Source: Corallococcus macrosporus (lineage in GTDB: Bacteria; Myxococcota; Myxococcia; Myxococcales; Myxococcaceae). From it: DNA of 64,000 nt. Both the position numbers and the translations under genes were made by a program. Under the pieces are notes generated by a model, which did no database searches, had not been told where the DNA came from, and saw only the letters and a list, made by a program, of their open reading frames with translations. Positions 1 through 9,156 of this stretch are shown piece after piece (position 1 is the first letter of the stretch; every line of letters starts with the position of its first letter). The DNA lies in NCBI RefSeq assembly GCF_017302985.1, contig NZ_JAFIMU010000002.1:558001-622000 (forward strand). Direction: 5' to 3'.

Positions 1-281
1 TCTGGCGCTACTACAACCAGCGCCAGGCGGGAGAGCCCATCGCCGCGTACATGATGAACTGGCGCGGGGAGACGTTCTACTCGCGCAACACGGTGGAGCA
101 GTTCCGCGCCAGCGACTCCGCCACGCGCATGCGCCAGTTCGCCGCGCGGCCCGGCCGCGAGTGGGCGCTGGTGGAGCACAACCGCGTGAACCTGCTGAGG
201 AGCGCGGTGGGCGCCGACAAGACCGTCACCCTCGTGGACCGGGACATCAACAACAAGTTCGTGCTGGTGACCATCGAGTGA
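1..281 (+). CDS. C-terminal end of a probable membrane glycosyltransferase (partial)
   Basis: The reading frame is open from the window edge (first full codon at 3) and ends in TGA at 279-281, so only about 92 C-terminal residues are visible. They contain the segment WRGETFYSRNTVEQF and end FVLVTIE. Segments of this kind (Trp-x-Gly-Glu-x-Phe-Tyr-Ser near the C-terminus) are found in the soluble tail of GT39/ArnT-like integral membrane glycosyltransferases, which move sugars from polyprenyl carriers. No transmembrane part lies in the window, so the family call is tentative. The stop codon overlaps the GTG start of the ABC ATPase gene by the GTGA overlap, suggesting co-transcription. Confidence 0.5.
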   Translation, partial: WRYYNQRQAGEPIAAYMMNWRGETFYSRNTVEQFRASDSATRMRQFAARPGREWALVEHNRVNLLRSAVGADKTVTLVDRDINNKFVLVTIE

Positions 282-1237
282 GGCTCCCCCTGTCCGCTGC
301 TCGCGTGGAGTCCCCCGGCGAGGGAGGCCTGCGCGTGCGCGGGCTGGCGAAGCGCTTCGGTGAGCGCACCGCCGTGGAGGACCTCACCTTCGACGTGCGG
401 CCCGGGGAGGTGTTCGGCCTGCTGGGGCCCAACGGCGCCGGCAAGACGACGACGGTGCGCATGCTGACGGGGCTGCTCAAGCCCTCCGGCGGCGACGCGG
501 AGGTGTGGGGCCACTCCGTCACGCGCGACGGTGAGTCGCTGCGCAAGGTGGTGGGGCTGCTCACCGAACAGCCCGGGCTCTACGACCGGCTCACCGCTCG
601 GGAGAACCTGCGCTTCTTCATGAAGCTGCATGAGCTGGACGAGTCCACCGCGTGGCCCCGGGCGAAGCACTACCTCGACCGCTTCGGGCTGGGCGGCCGC
701 GAGGACGACCCGTGCGGCGGCTTCAGCAAGGGCATGCGCCAGAAGCTGGCCATCGTGCGCACGCTGGTGCACGACCCGCGCGTCATCTTCCTGGACGAGC
801 CCACCAGCGGCCTGGACCCGGAGTCCGCGCGCACCGTGCGCGACGCGGTGGCGGAGCTGGCCTCCGAGGGGCGCACCATCGTCCTGTGCTCGCACAACCT
901 GGCGGAGGTGGAGCGGCTGTGCGAGCGCGTGGCCGTGGTGCGCCGCCGCCTGCTGGCGCTGGGCCCGGTGCGCGAGCTGCGCCGCGCGGGACAGGCGCTG
1001 GACGTGCGCGTGGAGGGTGACGCGGAGGCCTTCCGGCCCGCGCTGGCGGCGCTGCCCTTCACGCCCAACGTGCTGGTGGAGGGCGGCCGCCTGCGGGTGA
1101 TGGTGGCGGACGAGGCGCAGGCGCCGGACGTGGTGGCGTGCCTGGTGGGCGCGGGCGCGCGCGTGCACAGCGTGGTGCCCGCGCAGCGGCCGCTGGAAGA
1201 GGTGTACCTGGACCTGCTGCGGGAAGAGGAGACGTGA
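278..1237 (+). CDS. ABC transporter ATP-binding protein (NatA/CcmA type)
   Basis: A 319-residue ATPase subunit of an ABC-2 type exporter. Walker A is GPNGAGKTT at residues 50-58. The signature is the FSKGMRQ variant, Walker B is VIFLDEPTSGLDPE, and the H-loop is in VLCSHNL. A roughly 90-residue C-terminal extension follows the nucleotide-binding domain, as in exporters of the NatA/drug-resistance class. The GTG start at 278 overlaps the upstream stop; a second in-frame GTG at 305 is an alternative, because conservation with the family only begins near residue 18. The permease gene begins 3 nt after the stop, so the two form an exporter pair. The substrate cannot be deduced. Confidence 0.93.
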   Translation: MRLPLSAARVESPGEGGLRVRGLAKRFGERTAVEDLTFDVRPGEVFGLLGPNGAGKTTTVRMLTGLLKPSGGDAEVWGHSVTRDGESLRKVVGLLTEQPGLYDRLTARENLRFFMKLHELDESTAWPRAKHYLDRFGLGGREDDPCGGFSKGMRQKLAIVRTLVHDPRVIFLDEPTSGLDPESARTVRDAVAELASEGRTIVLCSHNLAEVERLCERVAVVRRRLLALGPVRELRRAGQALDVRVEGDAEAFRPALAALPFTPNVLVEGGRLRVMVADEAQAPDVVACLVGAGARVHSVVPAQRPLEEVYLDLLREEET

Positions 1238-1239
1238 GC

Positions 1240-2040
1240 ATGGCCTTCCGGCCTCGACGCGCGTTGGCGGTGTTCTGGAAGGACTCGCTGGACCTGCGCA
1301 AGAACGTGGGGCTGCTCCTGTCCATGACGGTGCTGCCGCTGGTGATGGTGACGGTGCCCATTGGCGTGGTGTGGACGTACGTGCGGCAGCCGGACCACTC
1401 CGACCTGCGCACCGTGGCGCTCTTCTACGACCCCACGCTGCCGCTGGGCGCGAGCGCGGCGCGCTTCCTCATCGACAAGTCGCTCACCGACTGGTTCGGC
1501 ATGTTCCTGGTGATGCCCGTCTTCATCCCCATCCTCATCGCGTCCCAGAGCGTGGCGGGGGAGAAGGAGCGGCGCACGCTGGAGCCGCTGCTCGCGTCGC
1601 CCGTGTCCGCGGCGGAGCTGGTGGCCGGCAAGAGCCTGGCGGCGCTGGTGCCCGCGGTGATGATGACCTGGACCGCCTTCATCCTGTTCTGCGTGGGCGT
1701 GGACTGGGTGGCGTGGCCGCTGGTGGGCGCGCCGCTGATGCCCAATGCGCTGTGGGGCTTTGGCGTGTTCGTGCTCGCGCCGCTGTTCGCCTTCTTCGGC
1801 AACGGCGTCGCGGTGCTCATCTCCGCCCGGGTGAGCGAGGCGCGCATGGCGCAGCAGCTCTCCGCGCTGGTGGTGCTGCCGCTGGTGGGGCTGGTGGGCG
1901 GGCAGGTGGCGGGCGTGCTCAAGGCGGGCCTGGGCTACTACGCCATCCAGGGCGCGGTGGTGCTGGTGCTGGACCTCGTCCTGCTGGCGGCCAGCATCCG
2001 GCTGCTGGACCGGGAACGTCTGGTCAGCCGCTGGGGTTGA
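1240..2040 (+). CDS. ABC-2 type transporter permease
   Basis: A 266-residue inner-membrane protein and partner of the preceding ATPase. It has an N-terminal hydrophobic helix (residues about 21-42), a short extracytoplasmic loop, and five further hydrophobic segments to the C-terminus. The sequence GEKERRTLEPLLASPV is the hallmark cytosolic motif of ABC-2/NatB-like permeases (E(K/R)E..T...LL..P). I chose ATG 1240; GTG at 1234, inside the ATPase stop region, is possible. The protein is shorter than two-lobed NatB proteins and probably works as a homodimer. The transported substrate is unknown. Confidence 0.88.
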   Translation: MAFRPRRALAVFWKDSLDLRKNVGLLLSMTVLPLVMVTVPIGVVWTYVRQPDHSDLRTVALFYDPTLPLGASAARFLIDKSLTDWFGMFLVMPVFIPILIASQSVAGEKERRTLEPLLASPVSAAELVAGKSLAALVPAVMMTWTAFILFCVGVDWVAWPLVGAPLMPNALWGFGVFVLAPLFAFFGNGVAVLISARVSEARMAQQLSALVVLPLVGLVGGQVAGVLKAGLGYYAIQGAVVLVLDLVLLAASIRLLDRERLVSRWG

Positions 2041-2239
2041 GTCACTGGCGGGTTGGAGAGTGGACTGCCAGGGGGCCGGGCGGACGGGCAGGCGCCCGTG
2101 AAGCTGTTATGTTCCGACGCAGGATGCCAGAGGGAAGCGCGGTGGCGTTTTCGCGCTGGCGGCCCCGCATTTAGGGGTTGGGGTTACGGAAGCTTTGAAG
2201 ACCTGCCGCCCAGGCGGCCACGGAGGCGCTGAAACAGAC

Positions 2240-3277
2240 ATGGGGATCTTCGACAGCATCAAGGGCGAGGCGCAGCGGAACTTCATCGCCCGCGCGGACA
2301 GCGCGAAGGGTGAGATCGTCTACAAGTATCCGGAGAAGAACGTCCGGATGAAGACGCAGCTCACCGTGGACGCGGATGAGGTGGCGCTGTTCGTCAAGGA
2401 CGGCAAGGTGGAGGGGAAGCTGGGGCCCGGCCGTCACACGCTGGACACCAACAACATCCCGTTCCTGTCGCGCCTGCTGGAGGGCTTCACCGGCGGCAAC
2501 ATGTTCATGGCGGAGATCTTCTTCGTCTCCAACCGCGAGCACACGGGCGTGAAGTTCGGCGGCCCCATCGGTGACGTGCGCGACCCGGAGACGGGCCTGG
2601 GCATCGGCACCATGGTGTACGGCGACTTCTCCATCCGCGTGACGGAGCCGGAGAAGCTCGTGGTGGGCCTCGTCGGCATGGGCCGCGCCTCCAACGAGGA
2701 GTTCCTGGGCTGGTTCAAGGGCCAGGTGCTCAAGGTGACGCGCGACCGCACCGCCGAGCTGCTGGTGAAGAAGAAGTGGCCGCTCCTGGACGTGACGAGC
2801 GGCGCCTACGTGGAGGAGATGGAGCAGGAGATCCTCGCCGGCCTCAAGCCGCACGTGGACACCTACGGCCTCACCATCGTCCGCATGGGCAACTTCGTCG
2901 TCAGCATCAAGCCCGAGGACGAAGTCACGCTGAAGAAGCTGTCCAAGGACGTGGCGTACTCGCGGCTGGCCGGTGGCTTCCAGCAGTACGCGCAGGGCCA
3001 GGCGATGCTCGGCGCGTCCGAGGGCATGGCCAAGGGCGGTGGCGGAAGTGACGGCGCCATGCAGGGCATGGGCATGGGCATGGGGTTCGGCATGGCGCAG
3101 ATGTTCGCCAACCAGCAGCATCAGCAGCGCCCCGCGGAGCCCGCGCAGGCGGCCGCTCCGGCGGACACGCGCAGCCCGGCGCAGCGGCTCAAGGAGATCA
3201 AGGAGCTGAAGGACGCGGGCGTGCTCTCCGACGAGGAGTACAACGCCAAGCGCGCGGAGCTGATGAAGCTGCTGTAG
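2240..3277 (+). CDS. SPFH (band-7-like) domain protein with C-terminal SHOCT motif
   Basis: A 345-residue protein of the virion-core/YdjI-like branch of the SPFH superfamily (N-terminal MGIFDSIKGEAQ, residues about 30-240). A Gly/Met-rich low-complexity stretch follows (repeated GMGMG around residues 270-290), then a Gln/Pro/Ala linker. The C-terminus RLKEIKELKDAGVLSDEEY is a classic SHOCT short helical motif, usually involved in oligomerisation. No signal peptide or membrane helix is apparent. Proteins of this type are thought to form large cytoplasmic or membrane-associated assemblies, and the exact role is unknown. A GGAGG lies 13 nt before ATG 2240. It is flanked by about 200 nt upstream and a convergent FHA gene. 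Confidence 0.85.
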   Translation: MGIFDSIKGEAQRNFIARADSAKGEIVYKYPEKNVRMKTQLTVDADEVALFVKDGKVEGKLGPGRHTLDTNNIPFLSRLLEGFTGGNMFMAEIFFVSNREHTGVKFGGPIGDVRDPETGLGIGTMVYGDFSIRVTEPEKLVVGLVGMGRASNEEFLGWFKGQVLKVTRDRTAELLVKKKWPLLDVTSGAYVEEMEQEILAGLKPHVDTYGLTIVRMGNFVVSIKPEDEVTLKKLSKDVAYSRLAGGFQQYAQGQAMLGASEGMAKGGGGSDGAMQGMGMGMGFGMAQMFANQQHQQRPAEPAQAAAPADTRSPAQRLKEIKELKDAGVLSDEEYNAKRAELMKLL

Positions 3278-3305
3278 TCGCCGCGCTCGGCTTGAAGTGA
3301 CGTGA

Positions 3306-3338
3306 GGGCCCTGTCTCCCGAGTGTGGGAGGCGGGGCC
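3306..3338. terminator. hairpin between convergent genes
   Basis: The arms at 3306-3319 and 3326-3338 pair with a small internal mismatch around a 6-nt loop. The hairpin sits between the SPFH stop and the FHA stop, where a bidirectional terminator is expected. There is no strong T-run on either side, so the call is structural only. Confidence 0.45.
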
Positions 3339-3349
3339 TTCGCGCGTCT

Positions 3350-3889
3350 TCAGGGGGCGGGCGTGCCGGGCACGGCGAGGCGCAGGTGCTGGTGCAGCGT
3401 CTCCGCGCGCAGGTAGAGGAACTGCACGTCGCCGAAGGCCAGCGTGGCGCCGTCGTGGAGCATCACCTGGGCCTTGAAACCCAGCGGCGCGCCGTTGATG
3501 AAGGTGCCGTTCATGGACTGCGCGTCGCGCACGGAGAAGTCCCCGGCGCCCGCGTTCCAGCGCAGGGTGGCGTGGTGCTGGGAGACGGAGGGCTCCGGCA
3601 CCACGAGGTCGCACGTGTCGGCGCGGCCCACGGTGAACTCCTCGCCGTCCTGGTTCGGCTGGAGGAAGTGCACCTCCAGGTTGTCGAAGTCGCGCAGCAT
3701 CGCGAGCAGCCGCTCCCCCATGCGCGAGCGGTGCGCCATGCCCACTGTGCGCATGCCCACCATGGCCGGAATCACGGCCTTGAAGGCGGCCTCCACGGGC
3801 TGCTGGATGAGGGCCACGGAGCCGGACGCGGACCGGAAGGACTCCAGCGAGGCCCCCGCGAAGGGACGGAGCTGTTTCACGGACACCAT
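3350..3889 (-). CDS. FHA domain protein
   Basis: A cytoplasmic forkhead-associated domain protein, which would bind phosphothreonine peptides. The C-terminal half carries the diagnostic series VGRADTCDLVV, then SVSQHHATLRW (the Ser and His of the phosphopeptide pocket), then SMNGTFING. The N-terminal ~80 residues are helical with no recognised domain. ATG 3889 gives 179 residues; an in-frame ATG at 3910 would add seven. FHA proteins in myxobacteria normally read out Hanks-type Ser/Thr kinases, and such a kinase lies at 48.4-50.4 kb, but nothing links the two directly. Confidence 0.9.
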   Translation of the reverse strand: MVSVKQLRPFAGASLESFRSASGSVALIQQPVEAAFKAVIPAMVGMRTVGMAHRSRMGERLLAMLRDFDNLEVHFLQPNQDGEEFTVGRADTCDLVVPEPSVSQHHATLRWNAGAGDFSVRDAQSMNGTFINGAPLGFKAQVMLHDGATLAFGDVQFLYLRAETLHQHLRLAVPGTPAP

Positions 3890-3959
3890 GGCGTTGGACC
3901 CTATGTGCAACCAGCGTGGACGGGAAGGGCCCGAGAGGGCCCGGACAGTGGGCCTGGGA

Positions 3960-5699
3960 CTAGGACGGCAGCGGCGTCGCCTGAGCGCGGGGCATCTGCT
4001 GCGGCCCCGAGGTGGGCGTCGTCGCGGGGGACGGGGGCGCGGACGGCGCGGGCGTGTCGTCCAGCCGGCGCAGGTCCAGCTTCATGGGCACCTGGAGCGT
4101 GGTGCCCAGGCGCAAGAGCAGCACGTCCGGCGCGAGGCCGTTCTCGCCAAGCGCCTGCGTCAGCTCGCGCGCGGAGGGCGCGGTGCCCCGGGCCCAGAGC
4201 TCCTTGAGGAACGCGCCCGCCTCCGGCGCGTGCCACCACGCCGGGCCGAAGCGCGCCTTCAGTTGCCCCTGGAGCTGCCCGGCCAGGAACCACGCCCGGA
4301 AGCTGTCGGCGGACTGGTAGAAGTCCTCCTGGTCCACGAGGTAGCGCTCCACGTCGTCCGCCGTCATCGGCATGGCGCCGGTGCGCGCCATCAGCGCGCG
4401 GTACAGCTCGCGCGGATCCACGTCCGTGCGGCGGTGCAGCTCCAACTGGTAGAGCAGCCGGCCCGCCGCGTGGCGGATGAGGTACAGCTTGTGCGCGCTG
4501 GACGTCGCCAGGTACTGGGCGCGCTTGTCCGCGTCCCCCAGCACGCCCGCGTTCTCCTCCAGCCACACCGGGTCCTCCAGCAGGTCCTCGAAGAGGGCGG
4601 AGTAGGCCTCGCCCACGGTGGGGTTGCCCAGCCGCGCCAGCTCGAAGCGCGCCTCCTGCGTGAAGGCCGTGTGCAGCAGGTGCCCCACCTCGTGCAGCAC
4701 GCGGCCCTGGTGCAGCACGCCCGTGCCGGGCTTGAAGGACAGCCGCACGTCGGATGGGACCTTCACCGCCATGGCCAGCGGACGCGGGTTCTTCTGGGGC
4801 AGGTCGCGCGCGTCCACCTTCACGTTGGGCAGCGCGTTCAGGTCGATGCCCAGGCCCGCCACGGTGGCCTGCGCCTTCGCCAGCGACTCGCCCTTGGGGA
4901 ACGCGTCCTCCACCTCGCGCGAGCGGAACAGGCGCGGGATGTCCGCGCGGGTAATCTGCGCGAAGGGCAGCCCCAGCTCGCGCTGGGAGAGCCGCTCCAT
5001 CACCAGGCGGTACGGCTCCTGCGTGGCCTGGAGGATCTCCTCCGCCAGCTGCGCCAGCCGCTCCAGGTCCGCTTGCCTGAGCTCACTTCCAAAGGCCTCG
5101 TACGACTCGAAGCCCATCTGCTTCACCAGCTCATTGGTCCTGGCCTCGCGGCGCAGGAGCGTCTGGTTGAGGCGGGTGAGCGCGGGTGTGGCCGCCGCAT
5201 AGAGCGCCTTGCGCTTGAGGGCGCTCTTCTCGTTGGCGAGCAGCCGCTCCAGCTCGTGGTAGCGCACCTCGCGCCCGTCCACGCTCAGCTTGAGCGACGC
5301 CTCCAGGTTGGCGGTCGCGTCGTTGTGCTCGGCCAGCTCGCGCGCCAGGAACTCTCCGGCGAAGTGGCCGTGGAGCGCGGTGAGGGCGCGCAGCTCGCGC
5401 GGGTCCTTCGTCAGGTGCCTCAGCCGGTCGATGCGCCGCAGGTTCTCCAGGCTGAAGAGCGCCTGCTTGCCGCTGTAGGTGGCGGCGATGTCCACCGCCT
5501 TGCCTTCCGTCCAGTAGTCCCAGACGAGCCGGTGCTGCTCCTCCAGGAGGAGGGCCGCCTCCGCGGAAAGGGCGTTCACCTCCCCGGTCAGTTGCTCTTC
5601 CTCGCTGGGAGGGGGGGCCACCACCGGAGGCGGCGCCTTGTGACAGGCGCTCAGCAGACACACGGCGGCGGCGAGGAGGGACGGAATCCTTGGGGACAT
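3960..5699 (-). CDS. lipoprotein zinc metallopeptidase (M3/M2-like gluzincin)
   Basis: A 579-residue protein with a lipoprotein signal peptide (lipobox LLSAC at the end of a hydrophobic stretch) and a Pro-rich linker. A long helical body of the M3 (thimet oligopeptidase)/M2 superfamily follows. The zinc site is HEVGH at residues 336-340, with the third ligand candidate Glu364 in VGEAYSALFED, 24 residues after the second His, as in gluzincins. The final ~30 residues are Pro/Ser/Thr-rich. It is expected to be a surface or periplasmic oligopeptidase. The divergent epmA-like gene starts only 29 nt away, so the promoters must overlap. The substrate is unknown. Confidence 0.85.
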   Translation of the reverse strand: MSPRIPSLLAAAVCLLSACHKAPPPVVAPPPSEEEQLTGEVNALSAEAALLLEEQHRLVWDYWTEGKAVDIAATYSGKQALFSLENLRRIDRLRHLTKDPRELRALTALHGHFAGEFLARELAEHNDATANLEASLKLSVDGREVRYHELERLLANEKSALKRKALYAAATPALTRLNQTLLRREARTNELVKQMGFESYEAFGSELRQADLERLAQLAEEILQATQEPYRLVMERLSQRELGLPFAQITRADIPRLFRSREVEDAFPKGESLAKAQATVAGLGIDLNALPNVKVDARDLPQKNPRPLAMAVKVPSDVRLSFKPGTGVLHQGRVLHEVGHLLHTAFTQEARFELARLGNPTVGEAYSALFEDLLEDPVWLEENAGVLGDADKRAQYLATSSAHKLYLIRHAAGRLLYQLELHRRTDVDPRELYRALMARTGAMPMTADDVERYLVDQEDFYQSADSFRAWFLAGQLQGQLKARFGPAWWHAPEAGAFLKELWARGTAPSARELTQALGENGLAPDVLLLRLGTTLQVPMKLDLRRLDDTPAPSAPPSPATTPTSGPQQMPRAQATPLPS

Positions 5700-5728
5700 G
5701 GGCCGCCCATGTTACTTCCGACCCGCCG

Positions 5729-6742
5729 ATGCCCAACGTAAACCCATGGCGGGCGGCCCGAGGACGCCAGGGCCTCTACTCCGCCCTGCGCCAGTTCTTC
5801 GCAAGCCAGGGATACCTGGAAGTGGAGACGCCGCTGCTCGTGCCCACCCCCGGCATGGAGCCGTACATCTCCGCCTTCGAGACGCCCTTCGTCCCGGAGA
5901 CGGACCTGGGCCGGGCGCGCACGCTCTACCTGCACACCAGCCCCGAGTACGCGATGAAGCGCCTGCTGGCGCAAGGCGCGGGGCCGCTGTTCCAGATCTG
6001 CAAGGTCTTCCGCAACGGCGAGGTGTCCCAGACGCACAACCCGGAGTTCACGCTGCTGGAGTTCTACCGGCCGCACGCGGACTACCACGCCATCATGGAC
6101 GACCTGGAGGGCGCGCTGGCCCGGGCGGGCCAGGCGGCGGCGGACGCGAAGGACGGCGAGCCCGGCGCGGACCCTGGCTTCTTCACGCGCACGCCGTACG
6201 AGCGCGTGACGGTGCGCGACGCGGTGCTGCGCGCCACGGGCGTGGACATCCACGTGCACTCGGACGGCGCGTCGCTCAAGCGGGCGGCGGACGCCGTGGG
6301 CGTGCACACCGGGAACTCGACGTCCTTCGACGACGTCTTCTTCCACCTCTTCCTGGAGCGGGTGGAGCGGGGCCTGGGCCACGAGCGGCCCACCTTCCTC
6401 ATCGAGTACCCCGCGTCCATGGCGGCGCTGTCCCGGCTGAAGCCCGGCGACCCGCGCGTCGCGGAGCGCGTGGAGCTGTACGCGAAGGGGCTGGAGCTGG
6501 CGAACGGCTTCTCCGAATTGACGGACGCGGCGGAGCAGCGCGCGCGGCTGGTGGAGGAGCAGGAGCTGCGCCGCAAGCTGGGCCGCGCCGTGTATCCCCT
6601 GGACGAGCGCTTCCTGGAGGCGGTGGGCCGCATGCCGCCGTCCGCGGGCATCGCCGTGGGGCTCGACCGAATCCTCATGCTGCTGCTCGGGGTCCAGCGC
6701 ATCGAGGACGTCCTCCTGTTCCCCGCGCACGGGTTCGTCTGA
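5729..6742 (+). CDS. epmA: EF-P-(R)-beta-lysine ligase EpmA-like (PoxA/GenX)
   Basis: A 337-residue homologue of the class II lysyl-tRNA synthetase catalytic core, lacking the N-terminal anticodon-binding domain. Visible motifs are the motif 2 region (FRNGEVSQTHNPEFTLLEFY) and motif 3 (GIAVGLDRILMLLLG). This architecture defines EpmA, which attaches lysine or beta-lysine to a conserved Lys of elongation factor P to relieve polyproline stalling. Neither the aminomutase EpmB nor efp lies in the window. ATG 5729 is chosen because the family homology starts right after it. The stop overlaps the next ATG by one base. Confidence 0.88.
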   Translation: MPNVNPWRAARGRQGLYSALRQFFASQGYLEVETPLLVPTPGMEPYISAFETPFVPETDLGRARTLYLHTSPEYAMKRLLAQGAGPLFQICKVFRNGEVSQTHNPEFTLLEFYRPHADYHAIMDDLEGALARAGQAAADAKDGEPGADPGFFTRTPYERVTVRDAVLRATGVDIHVHSDGASLKRAADAVGVHTGNSTSFDDVFFHLFLERVERGLGHERPTFLIEYPASMAALSRLKPGDPRVAERVELYAKGLELANGFSELTDAAEQRARLVEEQELRRKLGRAVYPLDERFLEAVGRMPPSAGIAVGLDRILMLLLGVQRIEDVLLFPAHGFV

Positions 6743-7479
6743 TGCTCAAGGTGCTCCAGACGGTGTTCGCTGGCACGGCCACGGTGGGCCTCACGGGCGT
6801 CACGTCCGCGACGGTGACGGTGCTGTCCGGGCTGCATCAGCACCCGGCGGCGGACAAGGTGCTGGGGGCCTGGGGGCGCTCGGCGCTCGCGGCCGCGGGC
6901 GTGCGGCATGAAGCCTTCGGCCTGGAGAACATCCCGAAGGACGGCAACGTCGTCTTCGTGAGCAACCACCAGTCGCACTTCGACGCGATGGTGAACTTCG
7001 CGCACATCGAAAAGCACACGCGCTACGTCGCCAAGGCGGAACTCTTCAAGGTGCCCGTGTTCGGCCGGGCCATGCGCGTGGCGGGCAACATCCCCGTGCA
7101 GCGCACGGGCGGCGCGGACGACCGGGCCCGGCTCCAGGAGGCCGTCACGGCGCTGCGCGAGCGCGTCAGCGTGCTGTTCTACGCCGAGGGCACCCGCAGC
7201 CCGGATGGCGAGCTGAAGCCCTTCAAGAAGGGCGCCGCCACGCTGGCCATCCAGGCGCAGGTCCCCGTCGTCCCCATGGCCATCTCCGGCACCCGGCTCA
7301 TCCTCCCCAAGGGGGGCAGGGCCATCCGGTGGGGCCAGCGCGTGGCGTTGGTGGTGGGCAAGCCCGTGCCTACGCAGGGGCTGACGCTGGATGACCGGGA
7401 TACCCTCACCCGCCGCCTGGAAGAGGCGGTGGCCGGCCTGTACGCCGAGGCGCGCCAGCGCTCGGGAGACACTCCATGA
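6742..7479 (+). CDS. 1-acyl-sn-glycerol-3-phosphate acyltransferase (PlsC family)
   Basis: A 245-residue membrane-associated acyltransferase with the HX4D catalytic motif in NHQSHFD, a second block around GNIPVQR, and the substrate-binding EGTRSPDG motif. An N-terminal hydrophobic segment (residues about 3-30) probably anchors it in the inner membrane. It would convert lysophosphatidic acid to phosphatidic acid or a related lysophospholipid. It overlaps epmA by 1 nt and ppa by 4 nt (ATGA), so the three genes form an operon. Pairing with pyrophosphatase is sensible for a biosynthetic unit but not specific. Confidence 0.9.
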   Translation: MLKVLQTVFAGTATVGLTGVTSATVTVLSGLHQHPAADKVLGAWGRSALAAAGVRHEAFGLENIPKDGNVVFVSNHQSHFDAMVNFAHIEKHTRYVAKAELFKVPVFGRAMRVAGNIPVQRTGGADDRARLQEAVTALRERVSVLFYAEGTRSPDGELKPFKKGAATLAIQAQVPVVPMAISGTRLILPKGGRAIRWGQRVALVVGKPVPTQGLTLDDRDTLTRRLEEAVAGLYAEARQRSGDTP

Positions 7480-8195
7480 AGAAGAGCACCCAGACCACGT
7501 CGCAGGCCCACCCCTGGCATGGCATCGCGCCCGGGCCCGAGGCCCCTGAAGTCGTCACCGCGTACATCGAGATCGTCCCCACGGACGCGGTGAAGTACGA
7601 GATGGACAAGGAGTCCGGCATCCTGATGCTGGACCGGCCCCAGCGCTTCAGCAGCCAGTGCCCCACGCTCTACGGCTTCATCCCGCGCACGTACTGCGGC
7701 GAGCAGGTGGCGAAGCGCTGCGCGGAGCGCACCGGCGTGAAGGACATCCGCGGCGACGGGGACCCCATCGACATCTGCGTGCTGACGGAGAAGGTCGTCT
7801 CCAACGGCAACCTGCTGGTGCACGCGGTGCCCGTAGGCGGCTTCCGGATGATCGACGGCAACGAGGCCGACGATAAAATCATCGCGGTGCTGGAGTCGGA
7901 CCTCGTGTACGGCGAGCTCCAGTACATCGCGCAGCTGCCGCGCCCGCTGCTGGACCGCCTGAAGCACTACTTCCTCACCTACAAGCAGATTCCCGGTGAG
8001 GGAAAGCGCAGCGTGGAGATCGCCGAGGTCTACGACCGGCAGGAGGCCATGGAGGTCATCCGCCGCAGCATGCGCGACTACGACAAGCTCTTCGTGGAGC
8101 CGGAGGCGAAGCCGGCGAAGAAGGCCGCGCGCAAGGCCCCCGCTTCGAAGGCGCCGGCCGGCAAGGCGTCCCGTGGAGCGCGGGGCGGGAAGTAG
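7476..8195 (+). CDS. ppa: inorganic pyrophosphatase (family I) with Lys/Ala-rich tail
   Basis: A 239-residue soluble pyrophosphatase that hydrolyses PPi to two phosphates. The metal-binding signature DGDPIDICVL and the EADDKIIAV segment are intact, as is the DRLKHYFLTYK helix. The enzyme core ends near residue 205. The last ~32 residues are a basic tail (EAKPAKKAARKAP and similar) resembling histone H1 C-terminal tails, which is not part of the family I fold. The convergent neighbour carries a longer version of such a tail. The ATG overlaps the plsC-like stop by 4 nt. Confidence 0.93.
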   Translation: MKKSTQTTSQAHPWHGIAPGPEAPEVVTAYIEIVPTDAVKYEMDKESGILMLDRPQRFSSQCPTLYGFIPRTYCGEQVAKRCAERTGVKDIRGDGDPIDICVLTEKVVSNGNLLVHAVPVGGFRMIDGNEADDKIIAVLESDLVYGELQYIAQLPRPLLDRLKHYFLTYKQIPGEGKRSVEIAEVYDRQEAMEVIRRSMRDYDKLFVEPEAKPAKKAARKAPASKAPAGKASRGARGGK

Positions 8196-8244
8196 CCCGT
8201 CGTCCCCAGCGGTCCTGAAGTGCTCCTGACGCGCGGGAAGGGAA

Positions 8245-8268
8245 GGGCGGTGGCGCCCCTCACTTTTT
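8245..8268 (+). terminator. intrinsic terminator after ppa
   Basis: A GGGCG/CGCCC stem (8245-8249 with 8254-8258) with a GTGG loop, followed within a few bases by TTTTT at 8264-8268. It lies 50 nt after the ppa stop and reads out towards the convergent gene. Confidence 0.5.
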
Positions 8269-8294
8269 CCGCGCGTTCTCTTTTTCGCGCGCCC

Positions 8295-8957
<663 letters not shown>

Positions 8958-9156
8958 GGGCACCTTGCTTCGTTGTGTGTCGTGACAGCTTAACCGGACC
9001 TGTCGCGTCCGGCGTATTCCCCAATGTGTCTGTTCTAGGAGGAAAGGCGGGTGACAGGCCACCCGTGGTTTCCCGCATGCGTCGGAACCCTTGGAACTAG
9101 GTGCCGGATGGGGGGCACGCATAGTCTCGGGGTCAACGATAAGGAGTCACTTCCCG

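Noticed and set aside
3444-5741. A 765-codon plus-strand frame opposite the metallopeptidase
   Set aside because: An antisense shadow of a high-GC gene: Arg/His/Leu-rich product without domains, while the minus frame has a lipobox and HEVGH.
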